Shown here piece after piece: positions 26,418 through 36,391 of a stretch of 64,000 bases of DNA. The notes under the pieces are model-generated. The model ran no database searches, was not told the DNA's origin, and saw only the letters and a program-made list of their open reading frames with translations. Position numbers and translations under genes: made by a program. The first letter of the stretch is position 1; each line of letters starts with the position of its first letter. Source of the DNA: Mesorhizobium denitrificans (GTDB lineage: Bacteria > Pseudomonadota > Alphaproteobacteria > Rhizobiales > Rhizobiaceae); assembly GCF_003403035.1 (NCBI RefSeq), contig NZ_QURN01000001.1, forward strand, positions 372,001 to 436,000. The letters are read 5' to 3'.

Positions 26418-27322
26418 GCGCGAACCCGATACCATTGGGGATCAACCTGTCGTTCTGCGTCAAGCGCTGGGTGACGGCTGATCTGTGGGCGCCCATCGTG
26501 CGCGATCAGTTGGGGCTGGAGCTCGTGCAGTTCTCCTACGATCTGGTCGATCCGATGTGGCCCGCCGCGCTGCTTGACCGCCATGCCGATGCAATCCGCA
26601 GCCAGACGGATTCGCATGGCATCACCATTCACAGCGCTTTCATCGGCCTCGCGCATTACACATACAGCCAGCTTCTGCATCCCGATCCTGATGTTCGTGC
26701 CTATGCGGAAGATTGGCTCGGTCGCGCCTACGCGTTCGCTGCGCGCGCCGGCATCACCCGTGTGGGCGGTCCGCTAGGCGCAATCGCATCACGCATCGAT
26801 GGAGTGGAACCTGACGCCATCCCCGAAGCAGATTACGCCGACCTCATCGACCGTATGCTGCGTCTTGCCGAGCACGCGAAGTTGGAAGGCTTGACCGAGC
26901 TTTACGTCGAACCGACCCCGATGCGTCGCGAATGGCCGTGGACTGTCAAGCAGGCACGCCGCATGGCGAACGACGTCAAAGGCAGCGCTGTTCCATGGAG
27001 CTATTGCGTGGATTGGGGCCACGGCACATTTGCGCCGCTTTATGGCTCACAGGCCATCGACATGGAGCCCTGGCTTACTGGCCTGTCGGATTGCATCACT
27101 GCGATCCACATCCAGCAGACGGATTTCCAGTTCGACCGCCATTGGGATTTCACGGAAAAGGGCAAGGTAGACGCCACGGACGCCGCCGCGATTCAGCGCA
27201 AGGCAGGTCTGCGCCATGTGCCGACATTTCTAGAGGTTTTCTATCCATTCGAGCGCGATGACAGTTCCATTCTTCAGGCGCTTCGTGCAACGACAGCACT
27301 CCTGAAAAGGAGCTATGCCTGA
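26414..27322 (+). CDS. TIM-barrel sugar isomerase/epimerase (EryC-like)
   Basis: 302 residues of the xylose-isomerase-like TIM-barrel superfamily (AP endonuclease 2 fold). Candidate metal ligands are in ELYVEPTPMRREWPW and the later VDWGHGTF and IHIQQTDFQFDRHWDF segments. It is reminiscent of EryC, the tetrulose-phosphate epimerase of Brucella erythritol catabolism, and the following gene resembles EryD, but exact orthology is not shown. A role in epimerising a keto-sugar or its phosphate produced by the operon's dehydrogenases is inferred. The start overlaps the preceding permease stop. Confidence 0.8.
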   Translation: MSANPIPLGINLSFCVKRWVTADLWAPIVRDQLGLELVQFSYDLVDPMWPAALLDRHADAIRSQTDSHGITIHSAFIGLAHYTYSQLLHPDPDVRAYAEDWLGRAYAFAARAGITRVGGPLGAIASRIDGVEPDAIPEADYADLIDRMLRLAEHAKLEGLTELYVEPTPMRREWPWTVKQARRMANDVKGSAVPWSYCVDWGHGTFAPLYGSQAIDMEPWLTGLSDCITAIHIQQTDFQFDRHWDFTEKGKVDATDAAAIQRKAGLRHVPTFLEVFYPFERDDSSILQALRATTALLKRSYA

Positions 27323-27325
27323 CCA

Positions 27326-28321
27326 ATGGATACGAGCAGCCGCACGCCAGTCCAGACTGCCTCCGCCGATGTTGAGGCGCAGCAGGTGCGTGCGCGCGTG
27401 GCCTGGCTCTATTTCATCGGCGGTCTCACCCAACAGGAAATAGCCGATCAGCTTGGCCTGACGCGGCTACGCGTAAACAAGATCCTTGGACAGGTCCGCT
27501 CCGATGGTTCCGTTGTAGTGGACATCCGCCTGCCGCTTGCCAATTGCGCTGAACTCGAACAGCGACTGAAAAAGCGTTTCGGTCTGGAAGATGTCAGCGT
27601 CGTGCCAAGCCTTGAGGATGAGGCCGAGCAACAGCGCGTCATCGGCGATGCCGGTTGCCGAATGTTGGATCGCATACTTACAAACGGCATGGGCCTGGGC
27701 GTCGGCTGGGGTGAAACCCTGTCGGCCGGCCTGAGAAGCCTCACTCCGCGTCCTTTGAGCGAAAGCTGGGTAACATCTATCATGGGGGGGCTAACGCGCG
27801 GCTCAGGGTCCAGCACATTTGAAGTTGCCACCGGCTATGCGCGTGCGATTTCCGCTGAGTGCTACTATCTCACGGCGCCGCTATATTTCCCCACTGCAGA
27901 GAGCCGCGAAGTGCTCCTGTCGCATCACGGCATCAAGGAAACGATGCGCCGTGCGCGTTCGGTCGATGTGGTGCTTGTGTCTTGCGGCGATACGTCGACG
28001 CGCTCGCTGCTTGTGCGCACGCCGACCGTCTCCGAAAATCTGGAAGAGTTGAAGGCGGCAGGTGCGGTTGGCGACCTGCTCGGCATGTTTCTTGGACTGG
28101 ATGGCGAGCCGGTCGATCACCCGCTGAATGAGCGCGTGCTTTCCTTGACGCCTACCGAGCTTAAATCTGTGCCGCACTCCATTCTGGCATCGGGCGGCAT
28201 GCACAAACTGCCCATCGTGCGGGCAATTCTTACCAAGGGATATGTGAAGCGGCTGGCCACTGACGAGAAGTGTGCCGCCGCTATCCTCGAAACAAGCGGT
28301 GCGGGAGTAAAAGACGAATGA
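27326..28321 (+). CDS. SorC/DeoR-type sugar-binding transcriptional regulator
   Basis: 331 residues. The N-terminal helix-turn-helix is [20 protein letters not shown] followed by [12 protein letters not shown]. The C-terminal two-thirds is the SorC sugar-phosphate-binding domain, with [16 protein letters not shown] and [20 protein letters not shown]. EryD, the erythritol repressor of Brucella, is of this type. It should sense a phosphorylated intermediate and control this operon. The ATG follows the TIM-barrel gene by three bases and the stop overlaps the ATPase gene. Confidence 0.9.
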   Translation: MDTSSRTPVQTASADVEAQQVRARVAWLYFIGGLTQQEIADQLGLTRLRVNKILGQVRSDGSVVVDIRLPLANCAELEQRLKKRFGLEDVSVVPSLEDEAEQQRVIGDAGCRMLDRILTNGMGLGVGWGETLSAGLRSLTPRPLSESWVTSIMGGLTRGSGSSTFEVATGYARAISAECYYLTAPLYFPTAESREVLLSHHGIKETMRRARSVDVVLVSCGDTSTRSLLVRTPTVSENLEELKAAGAVGDLLGMFLGLDGEPVDHPLNERVLSLTPTELKSVPHSILASGGMHKLPIVRAILTKGYVKRLATDEKCAAAILETSGAGVKDE

Positions 28322-29397
28322 GCTTCTTGAAACTGGAAGGCATCAAGAAAACCTTCGGCGACATCGAAGTCATCAAGGGTGTCAGCTTCGCCGCCGAGAA
28401 GGGGGAGTTCGTCGTTTTCGTCGGCCCGTCGGGCTGCGGCAAGTCCACCCTTTTGCGCATGATTGCGGGGCTGGAAGACGTAAGCGATGGCAAGCTCGCC
28501 ATCGAAAACCGAGATGTCACCTATGAGGAGCCTGCCAAGCGCGAGGTTTCGATGGTGTTCCAGTCTTATGCGCTCTATCCGCACATGAGTGTGTTCGAAA
28601 ACATGGCTTTTGGCCTGCGCATGAACAAGCAGCCCGAAGACCAGATCAAGGCGCGCGTTTTGGAGGCCGCCCGCATTCTCCAGATCGAGCCGCTGCTGGA
28701 ACGCAAGCCGCGCGCGCTTTCGGGCGGACAACGCCAGCGCGTCGCCATTGGTCGCTCCATCGTTCGCAACCCCAAGATTTTCCTGTTTGACGAGCCGCTT
28801 TCGAACCTCGATGCAGAATTGCGCACGCAGATGCGCGTCGAGATCGCCAAGCTGCACCACAATCTCGGCGCGACGATGGTTTATGTCACCCACGATCAGG
28901 TCGAAGCCATGACGCTGGCGGATCGCATCGTTGTGCTGCGGGCCGGTTTGGTTGAGCAGATCGGCACGCCGACTGAACTGTATGATCACCCTGCAAACAT
29001 CTTTGTCGCGGGCTTCATAGGCTCCCCGAAGATGAACTTCCTGCAAGCGAAGGCGGAGTCGGACGGCAAGGTGCTAAAATTGGCCCACCCAGCGTTTACG
29101 GGTGGCGTTTTGACCCTGCCGACGCCCAAGGCAGCAAAGGTCAAAAACGGCGACACTGTCACCGTCGGTCTGCGCCCCGAACACCTCGCACTTTCATCGG
29201 CCAAACCGCTTTTGTCGCTCACGCTCGATCTTCAGGAAAATCTCGGCGGCGCGACGCAGCTTTATGCGCGCAGTGGTGGTGAAACAATCATCATGGTCGC
29301 GCCGGGCAGACCTGAAATCGCTGTTGGCGATACAATCGCTGCAGGCATCGATCCGCACAACATTTACCTCTTCAACGCTTCCGGCCTCGCGCTCTAA
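28318..29397 (+). CDS. ABC transporter ATPase (UgpC/MsmK type)
   Basis: 359 residues, energises the polyol importer. Walker [17 protein letters not shown], the signature [15 protein letters not shown], and Walker [17 protein letters not shown] are intact. The C-terminal 120 residues form the TOBE/MOP regulatory domain ([10 protein letters not shown]). The start ATGAGC overlaps the regulator's stop codon by four bases. Confidence 0.94.
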   Translation: MSFLKLEGIKKTFGDIEVIKGVSFAAEKGEFVVFVGPSGCGKSTLLRMIAGLEDVSDGKLAIENRDVTYEEPAKREVSMVFQSYALYPHMSVFENMAFGLRMNKQPEDQIKARVLEAARILQIEPLLERKPRALSGGQRQRVAIGRSIVRNPKIFLFDEPLSNLDAELRTQMRVEIAKLHHNLGATMVYVTHDQVEAMTLADRIVVLRAGLVEQIGTPTELYDHPANIFVAGFIGSPKMNFLQAKAESDGKVLKLAHPAFTGGVLTLPTPKAAKVKNGDTVTVGLRPEHLALSSAKPLLSLTLDLQENLGGATQLYARSGGETIIMVAPGRPEIAVGDTIAAGIDPHNIYLFNASGLAL

Positions 29398-29411
29398 AAC
29401 AGGAGACGGAT

Positions 29412-30449
29412 ATGCTTGCCCTCGTACTAGAACGCAAAGGCGAACTGACGCTACGCGAAATCGAGTTGCCCACCGCCGTCGGCGCAGATGACGTAAAGGT
29501 AGCGATCCATACGGTTGGTGTGTGCGGCAGTGATGTGCATTACTATACGCATGGCGCAATCGGCCCCTTCGTCGTCCGCGAGCCGATGGTGCTCGGCCAT
29601 GAGGCAGCAGGTACGATTATCGAAGTCGGCAGCAATGTGAAAAACCTGAAAGTCGGCGACCGTGTCTGCATGGAGCCCGGCGTGCCGAACCTGTCGTCGC
29701 GCGCGACCAAGCTCGGCATCTACAATGTGGACCCTGACGTGCAGTTTTGGGCGACCCCGCCCGTCCATGGCATTCTCGCGCCGGAGGTGGTGCACCCTGC
29801 CGCCTTCACCTTCAAACTGCCGGACAATGTAAGCTTTGCCGAAGGTGCGATGGTCGAGCCATTCGCGGTCGGGTTGCAGGCCGCGACCCGCGCTCGCATT
29901 ACGCCGGGCGATGTCGCGGTCGTCATCGGCTGCGGCCCCATCGGCATCATGACTGCGCTCGCTGCTCTCGCGGGCGGCTGCTCGCGCGTTTTCATTTCCG
30001 ATCTCAGCGCGCCGAAGCTCGAAATCGCTGCACAATATGCCGGTATCGTTCCGGTCAACATCACCAAGCAATCGCTGGCCGATGTTCTTTCTGAAGCCAC
30101 TGAAAGCTGGGGCGCGGATGTCGTGTTCGAGGCCAGCGGTAGCCCACGAGCCTATCAGGGCATCTTTGATCTTGTTCGTCCGGGCGGTGCGCTGGTGCTT
30201 GTCGGTTTGCCTGTCGAGCCGACAAATTTCGATGTTCCCGCCGCAATAGTGAAAGAGGCGCGCATCGAAACCGTTTTCCGTTACGCGAATAATTTCGACC
30301 GTGCGGTCAATCTCATCGCGTCGGGCAAGGTCGATCTCAAGCCGCTCATCACAGATACATTTGATTTCAAGGACAGTATTGCTGCGTTTGACCGCGCGGC
30401 AAAAGGCTTGCCGCAGGACGTGAAGCTGCAAATCCGTCTGGCCTCGTAA
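29412..30449 (+). CDS. Xylitol/sorbitol-type zinc alcohol dehydrogenase
   Basis: 345 residues, medium-chain dehydrogenase. The catalytic zinc site is [18 protein letters not shown] with [13 protein letters not shown], and the Rossmann motif is [17 protein letters not shown]. The segment [20 protein letters not shown] followed by WATPPVHG is characteristic of rhizobial xylitol dehydrogenases. The four cysteines of a structural zinc lobe are absent, as in several enzymes of that branch. The likely reaction is oxidation of a pentitol or hexitol to the 2-ketose with NAD+. Exact substrate is open. Confidence 0.87.
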   Translation: MLALVLERKGELTLREIELPTAVGADDVKVAIHTVGVCGSDVHYYTHGAIGPFVVREPMVLGHEAAGTIIEVGSNVKNLKVGDRVCMEPGVPNLSSRATKLGIYNVDPDVQFWATPPVHGILAPEVVHPAAFTFKLPDNVSFAEGAMVEPFAVGLQAATRARITPGDVAVVIGCGPIGIMTALAALAGGCSRVFISDLSAPKLEIAAQYAGIVPVNITKQSLADVLSEATESWGADVVFEASGSPRAYQGIFDLVRPGGALVLVGLPVEPTNFDVPAAIVKEARIETVFRYANNFDRAVNLIASGKVDLKPLITDTFDFKDSIAAFDRAAKGLPQDVKLQIRLAS

Positions 30450-30460
30450 GGAGCAAATCA

Positions 30461-31189
30461 ATGGCTGATTTGATGAAGGGCAAGGTTGCCGCAATCACGG
30501 GTGCGGCTTCCGGCATAGGGCTCGAATGTGCCCGAACCTTAGCCGCAGAAGGCGCGAACGTGGTGCTCGTTGATCGCGCTCAGGACAGGCTTGAAGCGGC
30601 CTGCGCGTCCATTGGTGAGCGGGCGATTCCCCTGGCTGTGGATCTGCTAAATCCAAAGCAGGTTTCCGGCATGTTGGCGCAAATACTGAAGCTCGCCGGA
30701 CGGCTGGATATCTTGCATGTCAACGCCGGTGCTTATATCGGCGGCCAGGTCGCTGAGGGTGATCCGGATGCCTGGGACCGGATGCTCAATCTCAACGTTA
30801 ACGCTGCATTCCGCTCGGCACATGCAGTGCTGCCGCACATGATCGCGCAAGGCTCTGGCGATATTCTTTTCACCAGCTCGGTCGCAGGTGTCGTGCCGGT
30901 TGTATGGGAGCCGATCTATACGGCGTCGAAGTTTGCGGTTCAGGCGTTCGTGCATTCCACCCGCAGGCAGGTTTCGAAATATGGTGTTCGCGTTGGTGCA
31001 GTTTTGCCCGGTCCTGTTGTCACCGCACTGCTGGACGACTGGCCGAAAGCCAAATTGGAAGAGGCGCTCGCCGACGGTAGCTTGATGCAGCCCAAGGAAG
31101 TCGCTGACTGCGTTCTTTTCATGCTTTCGCGCCCCCGGAACGTCACGATACGCGACCTCGTAATTTTGCCAAATAGGGTTGATTTATAG
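30461..31189 (+). CDS. rbtD: Ribitol 2-dehydrogenase
   Basis: SDR of 242 residues that oxidises ribitol to D-ribulose. It follows the Klebsiella ribitol dehydrogenase sequence closely as I remember it: [77 protein letters not shown] and the ILPNRVDL end. Catalytic Tyr-x3-Lys is YTASK. This is the strongest substrate clue for the whole operon. It is the last gene; no ribulokinase follows. The next gene is on the other strand. Confidence 0.9.
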   Translation: MADLMKGKVAAITGAASGIGLECARTLAAEGANVVLVDRAQDRLEAACASIGERAIPLAVDLLNPKQVSGMLAQILKLAGRLDILHVNAGAYIGGQVAEGDPDAWDRMLNLNVNAAFRSAHAVLPHMIAQGSGDILFTSSVAGVVPVVWEPIYTASKFAVQAFVHSTRRQVSKYGVRVGAVLPGPVVTALLDDWPKAKLEEALADGSLMQPKEVADCVLFMLSRPRNVTIRDLVILPNRVDL

Positions 31190-31283
31190 GGATAATGCCG
31201 GCACCCAGAGGCGATGGCTGGCACGGGTCAAAAAGATCATCCGTCGAACTGAACCAATTCAGCAAGGCTGCAAAGAAGCGCCG

Positions 31284-32336
31284 CTAGTCTTCCAGCGCAC
31301 CCGGGCGATGTGTAGCGCTTGGGCGACTACCAACCAGTTTGAGCAGATCATCGCCGGAATAGGCCGCGCGCCGGTTACGTCGCGTCAGGATTAATCCTGC
31401 TTGCGGCGCAAGTACATCGAGTCGTCCGTCAACCTCTCCCGGCGAATGAACGATGGTCACGAGCTTTTGCCCTTCTTCAACGCGATCGCCGGGCTTCACA
31501 TGATAGAGCAGCGCGCCGGCGCAGGGCGCGCGCACCATCTCGACATTCTCGATGGGAGAAGTCAGCCCGCGAAACGGCTTTGACGGAGCCACCGCGGCAT
31601 CTTCGATCACACCGCGCATCACCAGAAGCCGGTAAAGCCCCTCCGCATCGTGCTGCGCGAGCGCCGCATCCACATCTGCCAGGCCGCGATATTCAACCGT
31701 CGAAACCACGCGCCGGTCAAAGCGCGCCCGCTCGGTTGGTGCACCAAGATAAGGGTCGATGGATGCTTGATCGAAGGCCGCGCCGCAGTCTCCATCCCAC
31801 AAAATCACCGCATCCATATTCATCGCGGCGGCGCAATCCTGCATGAATGGCCAAAGCACGGTCGGCACGTAAAGATATGCCAGACTTTCGTCGTCGCAGT
31901 GCAGGTCAAGTACAATGTCGTGACCCATCGAGAGCGCCACGAGCCGCGCTTTAAGCCGTTGGTCCACCGTCGACTGGTCGAGCAGATATTCTGGATTGTC
32001 ATCTGGCGACGAGAGCAGCGGAAAATCGCGGTTGAAATTCGTCTGCGTTCCGAAATGAAAACGCCCCATCAGATCACCCGCTGCATATTGCGCCCGGCCG
32101 ATCGGATTTGCCGATGGAACGATTGTGATCTTGCCTCGAATGCGACCCTGCAGCTCTGCCTTGCGCAGCATCGGCATCAGCGCATCGATGGCCACCACAC
32201 CGGGCAACTCGCCGCCATGCAGCGCGGCTTGGAGATAGGCCGTAGGGCCACCGCCCTTGCCCTCGAAAACATAGACGGGAAAGGCAAATGAAATGCCTTG
32301 AGTGTCACCAGCTATTTGCTCAACCGTTTTGCGCAT
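31284..32336 (-). CDS. Succinylglutamate desuccinylase/aspartoacylase family
   Basis: 350-residue zinc-dependent deacylase or amidohydrolase of the M14-like AstE/AspA group. The metal motif is AALHGGELPGVVA (His and Glu) and a second His lies in DIVLDLHCDDESLAYLY. The C-terminal domain, with APCAGALLYHVKPGDRVEEG, resembles a biotinyl/lipoyl-like barrel found in many members. Substrate unknown: N-acyl amino acids are usual. It lies 31 bases ahead of hmuV on the same strand orientation but downstream of it, so read-through from the heme operon is possible without any functional link. Confidence 0.8.
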   Translation of the reverse strand: MRKTVEQIAGDTQGISFAFPVYVFEGKGGGPTAYLQAALHGGELPGVVAIDALMPMLRKAELQGRIRGKITIVPSANPIGRAQYAAGDLMGRFHFGTQTNFNRDFPLLSSPDDNPEYLLDQSTVDQRLKARLVALSMGHDIVLDLHCDDESLAYLYVPTVLWPFMQDCAAAMNMDAVILWDGDCGAAFDQASIDPYLGAPTERARFDRRVVSTVEYRGLADVDAALAQHDAEGLYRLLVMRGVIEDAAVAPSKPFRGLTSPIENVEMVRAPCAGALLYHVKPGDRVEEGQKLVTIVHSPGEVDGRLDVLAPQAGLILTRRNRRAAYSGDDLLKLVGSRPSATHRPGALED

Positions 32337-32367
32337 CCGAGCCTTGTGGGCCGAATGGGAACGCCGC

Positions 32368-33153
32368 TCAAGGAGAAAATGATTGCGGCAGGATGAAAGG
32401 CGCGTTGCCCTGTGGCGTTTTCCCGACGCTCAAATGGCACTCGAATGCAGCGGCAATCACATCGTCGCGGATCACTTGGTCCGGTGTGCCGACCGCAACC
32501 ATACGCCCACGCGCCAGCACGATAATTCGGTCGGCATACATCGCCGCGAGGTTCAGATCGTGCAGGATCGCAATCACGCCGCCGCCGCGCCGAACATAAT
32601 CCCGCGCTGTTTCCATGATCGCGAGCTGATGCTTGATATCGAGACTCGACACAGGTTCGTCGAGAAACAGGTAGCGCGGGATCCCGTCCAGCACCGGCTC
32701 CCACACCTGGCACAGCACGCGGGCAAGCTGCACCCTCTGCTGCTCACCGCCGGACAGTTCCTGATAGAAGCGTCCCGCAAAGCCATGCAGATCGACGGCG
32801 GCCAGTGCCCGCTCCACCAGATCGTTGATACGCGATACGCCGCTGCGGCCCGAAAGAATTCCCAGATTGACGATTTCGCGCACGGTGAACGGAAATGAGA
32901 GCGTGGTCGCTTGCGGCAGCACCGCGCGCATCAGCGCCTGATCGCGTGAGCGCGCAGCCGACACTTCATGTCCGTTAATGCTCACCGAGCCGTCATAGGC
33001 GCTTTCGCCCGACATGGCCTTCATTAGTGTTGTTTTGCCCGAACCGTTCGGCCCGACGATCACGGTGATTTCGCTCGGCCTCGCCTCAAAGCCTATGCCT
33101 TTGATGATGGTCTTGCTGCCGATTGCGACTGATACGTTTTCGAACTTGATCAT
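32368..33153 (-). CDS. hmuV: Hemin ABC transporter ATPase HmuV
   Basis: 261 residues. Walker A GPNGSGKTTLMKAMSG, signature LSGGEQQRVQLARVL and Walker B YLFLDEPVSSLD are complete, with ILHDLNLAAMYADRI after them as in FecE/HmuV-type importers. Two bases separate it from hmuU. It powers heme transfer across the inner membrane. A much longer open frame upstream is only a run-through of the hmuU coding region. Confidence 0.94.
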   Translation of the reverse strand: MIKFENVSVAIGSKTIIKGIGFEARPSEITVIVGPNGSGKTTLMKAMSGESAYDGSVSINGHEVSAARSRDQALMRAVLPQATTLSFPFTVREIVNLGILSGRSGVSRINDLVERALAAVDLHGFAGRFYQELSGGEQQRVQLARVLCQVWEPVLDGIPRYLFLDEPVSSLDIKHQLAIMETARDYVRRGGGVIAILHDLNLAAMYADRIIVLARGRMVAVGTPDQVIRDDVIAAAFECHLSVGKTPQGNAPFILPQSFSP

Positions 33154-33155
33154 GG

Positions 33156-34250
33156 TCAGAGATCCAGCACGCCGCGCTTGCGCAGAAGAATCCAGAGGAA
33201 GAACGGCGCGCCCGCAAGCGCCGTAACGATGCCGATGGGCAATTCCGCCGGAGCAACGATTGTTCTGGAAACTGCGTCTGCCAGCAGCAACAGGCTGGCG
33301 CCAAGCAGCGCGGAAGCCGGCAGCAGATAGCGATTGTCCGGCCCGATAGCGAGCCGCAGCATATGTGCAACGACAATGCCAACAAAGCCGATGCCGCCGC
33401 TCACCGCGACCGCCGCCCCCACCGCTGCCGAAACCGAAAGGATCGCCGCATATTTCAACCGCTGCACCGGCACGCCCATATGGTGCGCGGTCGGTTCGCC
33501 GAGCGCCAGCGCGTTCAGCCCGCGGGCAATGAATGGGCTCACCGCAAGCGCCGAAATGATGATCGGCGCAACCGCATAAATCTTCGACCACGTGGCCCCG
33601 GCGAGCGAGCCCAGTTGCCAGAATGTCAGGTCGCGAAGCTGCCGGTCGTCGGCGATGAAAATCAGAATGCCGGTCACGGCCATCGCCAGCGCAGCAAGAG
33701 CGATGCCTGCCAGCAGCATGGTGGCGACAGATGTGCGTCCATGTCGCGTCGCGATCTGATAGAGAATGAAGGTCGTTATCAGACCGCCGACAAATGCCAT
33801 CATCGGCAGCGCCAGCGACCCCAACGCGTCATTTAGAGGGGTGAGCAGCGTTTGTCCCAATACGATCATGCTGACCGCGCCGAGGCTCGCGCCTGCCGAA
33901 ACACCGACAAGGCCCGGATCGGCGAGCGGGTTGCGAAACAGCCCCTGCATCACCGCGCCGGACACGGCCAGCGCCGCGCCCACCAGCACGCCAAGCAGCA
34001 GTCGCGGCAGGCGAATGTCGTAGATGATGACGCGGTCGCGCAGCGTGAATGTATCTGCACCACCCAACAGGTCACGCAGCACAACGAGCCCGGAAGCGTC
34101 CGACGCGCCCGATCCGAGGTTCAGCAGCATCGTTGCCGCGAGAAGCAACGCGAGCAGCACAATCGCCAGCTTCGCGCGACGCGTGCGGTCGCCTTCGGTT
34201 GTGTCGGATGCCTGCAGCCGTTCGTCCACGGATATTGTGCTGATAGCCAC
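33156..34250 (-). CDS. hmuU: Hemin ABC transporter permease HmuU
   Basis: FecCD-family permease of 364 residues with about ten predicted helices. Family segments include YDIRLPRLLLGVLVGAALAV, SGAVMQGLFRNPLADPGLVG, and the C-terminal GPDNRYLLPASALLGASLLL with TIVAPAELPIGIVTALAGAP. It takes heme from HmuT and passes it through the membrane. The gene sits 10 bases after hmuT in the hmuSTUV operon. Confidence 0.94.
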   Translation of the reverse strand: MAISTISVDERLQASDTTEGDRTRRAKLAIVLLALLLAATMLLNLGSGASDASGLVVLRDLLGGADTFTLRDRVIIYDIRLPRLLLGVLVGAALAVSGAVMQGLFRNPLADPGLVGVSAGASLGAVSMIVLGQTLLTPLNDALGSLALPMMAFVGGLITTFILYQIATRHGRTSVATMLLAGIALAALAMAVTGILIFIADDRQLRDLTFWQLGSLAGATWSKIYAVAPIIISALAVSPFIARGLNALALGEPTAHHMGVPVQRLKYAAILSVSAAVGAAVAVSGGIGFVGIVVAHMLRLAIGPDNRYLLPASALLGASLLLLADAVSRTIVAPAELPIGIVTALAGAPFFLWILLRKRGVLDL

Positions 34251-34260
34251 GATCTCGCCG

Positions 34261-35133
34261 TCAGTTGCCTACGGTTTCGCCGTAGAGAGCGGTTGCAAGT
34301 TCACGCACCGCGCTTGCCGTACGCGGACCGAAGCCGAGCAGATATGATCCGTCCATTCGCACGATCTTCTTTGCTTCCCCTGCGGGCGTTGTCGCGATTG
34401 CGGGATGCTGAAGCACCTGATCGTCGCTGATCGACTGTCCCGCTCGATCCATGACCAGAATTGCGTCCGGCTTCGCGGAAACCACGGCTTCGTCGGTCAT
34501 TTGCTTGTAGCCGGAGAGGCCCTGCATTGCGTTCTCTGCGCCCGCAAGATGGATCATGCCGTCCGCTGCCGTGTCGCTGCCTGCCGCGAGAATTTTCCCG
34601 CCCTGCAGCGAAAGCACGAATAGCACGCGCTTGCGTTCCGTTACATTCCTGGTGATTGCCTCGGCGGCGTTCAGTTCGGAATCCACCTGCTTGGCCAGAG
34701 TGTCGGCTTTCTCCTTTTCGCCAAGTGCAGCGCCGACAATCTCAATCTTGTCTATGATGCCCTTGTGATCGAAGGTTTCCGGCACCTCGACATAAGGAAC
34801 GCTGGCCTTTTTCAGAACATCCACGGCCTCCTTCGGCCCGGAGGTTTGCAGCGCGATAATCCCGGATGGGTTCACGGACAGCACACCTTCCGGCGAAAGT
34901 TGGCGCATATAGCCGACGTCGGGAAGCTTGAACGCTGCTTCTGGATAGACGCTGGTCGAGTCGCGCGCGACCAGCCTGTCCTGCGCGCCCAGCGCGTAGA
35001 TGATTTCCGTTATCGAGCCGCCAATCGCCACCACGCGCGACGTATCGCTCAGCGTCGATGTCTCTTCGGATTGCGAAATACCCGCAAAGCTCACCGCCAG
35101 CAGGAACGCTGCCGCCAAACCACGCTTTTTCAT
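34261..35133 (-). CDS. hmuT: Heme-binding periplasmic protein HmuT
   Basis: 290 residues. A signal peptide (MKKRGLAAAFLLAVSFAGIS) precedes a type III helical-backbone binding protein. The opening RVVAIGGSITEIIYALGAQD and a Tyr in STSVYPEAAF, a likely heme ligand, match HmuT/ShuT. An upstream in-frame start was rejected because it hides the signal peptide. It is encoded 10 bases after hmuS. Confidence 0.93.
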   Translation of the reverse strand: MKKRGLAAAFLLAVSFAGISQSEETSTLSDTSRVVAIGGSITEIIYALGAQDRLVARDSTSVYPEAAFKLPDVGYMRQLSPEGVLSVNPSGIIALQTSGPKEAVDVLKKASVPYVEVPETFDHKGIIDKIEIVGAALGEKEKADTLAKQVDSELNAAEAITRNVTERKRVLFVLSLQGGKILAAGSDTAADGMIHLAGAENAMQGLSGYKQMTDEAVVSAKPDAILVMDRAGQSISDDQVLQHPAIATTPAGEAKKIVRMDGSYLLGFGPRTASAVRELATALYGETVGN

Positions 35134-35143
35134 GCTCGCTTCC

Positions 35144-36196
35144 TTATGCTGCGCTTTGCGCTGCGACGCGGGACAAGCCGTCAACCAGCTCACGCCATGC
35201 CTTCAGTTCGCCTTCACCTTCGTGACGCTGGCCGAAGAACTGAATGATCATGTGGCCGTCGGAATCATAGGCTTCAATGGAAGTCACGTGACCGTCCTTG
35301 GTCGGTTTGCGCACGCCCCAGACTTCGCGAATGTGATCCGTGCGAAGATGCAGGTGGAAGGTATCGTCCAGCACATTAAGCCAAGGCCCCATCGGCTTGA
35401 TGGAAGCTATCGGCCCGGAGTGAATCTGGATGCAGCCGCGATTGCCGACGAAGCACATGATCGGAAGGCCGGTCGCTGCCGCCCCTTCCATCATCGCACC
35501 AACTGCACGCTCGTCCAGGCTCCACGCATAATCCTGTCCAACCATGCGCATCGCTTCACGGCGCGAAAGCTTCAGCGAGCGCAAGATGCCGAAGAACTGA
35601 TGCACATCAGTCATCTTGCTCCACTTATCGCGAAGCTCGTCGACGGTAGCAGAGGATTTCTCTGCACCTTCGCCTGCGATTTCTTCCACCGTCAGAGTCT
35701 GGCTCTGGTCAGGGGAAGTATGGGCAGCAACCAACGCCTCAAAGGCTTTCACATCTGACGCCGGGCGCAGATGCACCTTGTGCACTGCTTCGCCAGCCGC
35801 ATCGAAGAACTGAAGCGAGCGCCGAATTTCCTCGCCATCTCGCTTTTCAACCGCGAAGCCATGCTTCCACACATGCGGGAAAATGCGCAGGTCGATCTGT
35901 TCACCAAGCGTCAATACGGTGTGCTCACCGGGAATCACCTTGTCGTAAAGGCCGATCTTTTCATGCACGGCGCTTTCATTACGCGTCAGTGCCATCACCT
36001 CGCCAACGGCTTCCAGCCCGCGAAGGATCTCTGCAACGTTCGGGGCAATCCGGGTAACATTGTCGCCGCAATGCGCAGCCACCAGTTCGGCTTCCGAAAT
36101 GCCGAGATTTAGCGCCAGATCGCGCTCCCGTGTTTTGGGGTTTTCCTGCCTCGCCTGACGGATTTCCGCTGCGCTAGGACGCACCGACTTATTCAT
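35144..36196 (-). CDS. hmuS: Heme-handling/degrading protein HmuS
   Basis: 350-residue cytoplasmic protein of the HemS/ChuX family with two repeated domains, first gene of hmuSTUV. Domain one starts around RDLALNLGISEAELVAAHCG and domain two around ELRDKWSKMTDVHQFFGILR. The GCIQIHSGPIASIKPMGPWL and FHLHLRTDHIREVWGVRKPT segments are typical, the latter near the heme pocket. HmuS proteins store, transfer or break down imported heme. The ATG giving MNKSVRPSAAEIRQA was chosen. An IRO-type box lies about 70-80 bases upstream. No hmuP gene, which precedes hmuS in Sinorhizobium, is present. Confidence 0.93.
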   Translation of the reverse strand: MNKSVRPSAAEIRQARQENPKTRERDLALNLGISEAELVAAHCGDNVTRIAPNVAEILRGLEAVGEVMALTRNESAVHEKIGLYDKVIPGEHTVLTLGEQIDLRIFPHVWKHGFAVEKRDGEEIRRSLQFFDAAGEAVHKVHLRPASDVKAFEALVAAHTSPDQSQTLTVEEIAGEGAEKSSATVDELRDKWSKMTDVHQFFGILRSLKLSRREAMRMVGQDYAWSLDERAVGAMMEGAAATGLPIMCFVGNRGCIQIHSGPIASIKPMGPWLNVLDDTFHLHLRTDHIREVWGVRKPTKDGHVTSIEAYDSDGHMIIQFFGQRHEGEGELKAWRELVDGLSRVAAQSAA

Positions 36197-36263
36197 TCTC
36201 ACCCTCTCTGTTGCCCTGTCGCCGCACCGCAACGCGTAGCCGTTGCGAGGCAAGCATATATCT

Positions 36264-36278
36264 TGACTATATTTATCA
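36264..36278. promoter_or_regulatory. IRO-type box (RirA) between hmuS and the receptor gene
   Basis: TGACTATATTTATCA fits TGA-N9-TCA, the iron-responsive operator bound by RirA in rhizobia and Brucella relatives. It is in the 195-base divergent promoter region, 68 bases from the hmuS start and 114 from the receptor start, so one site could repress both sides when iron is plentiful. Confidence 0.7.
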
Positions 36279-36391
36279 GCTTTAATAGCTGTGCATTACC
36301 GGAGTGTGATAGTCAAGTTAAGGCGACCCGGAATATGAGTGCAAGCAAGCGATTGCGCTAGCCAGCACAGGCAACGCAATTGGAGTGGGAT

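Noticed and set aside
32368-33591. Long 407-codon version of HmuV
   Set aside because: The extra 146 residues come from reading through hmuU in another frame. The ATG two bases after the hmuU stop gives a normal ATPase.
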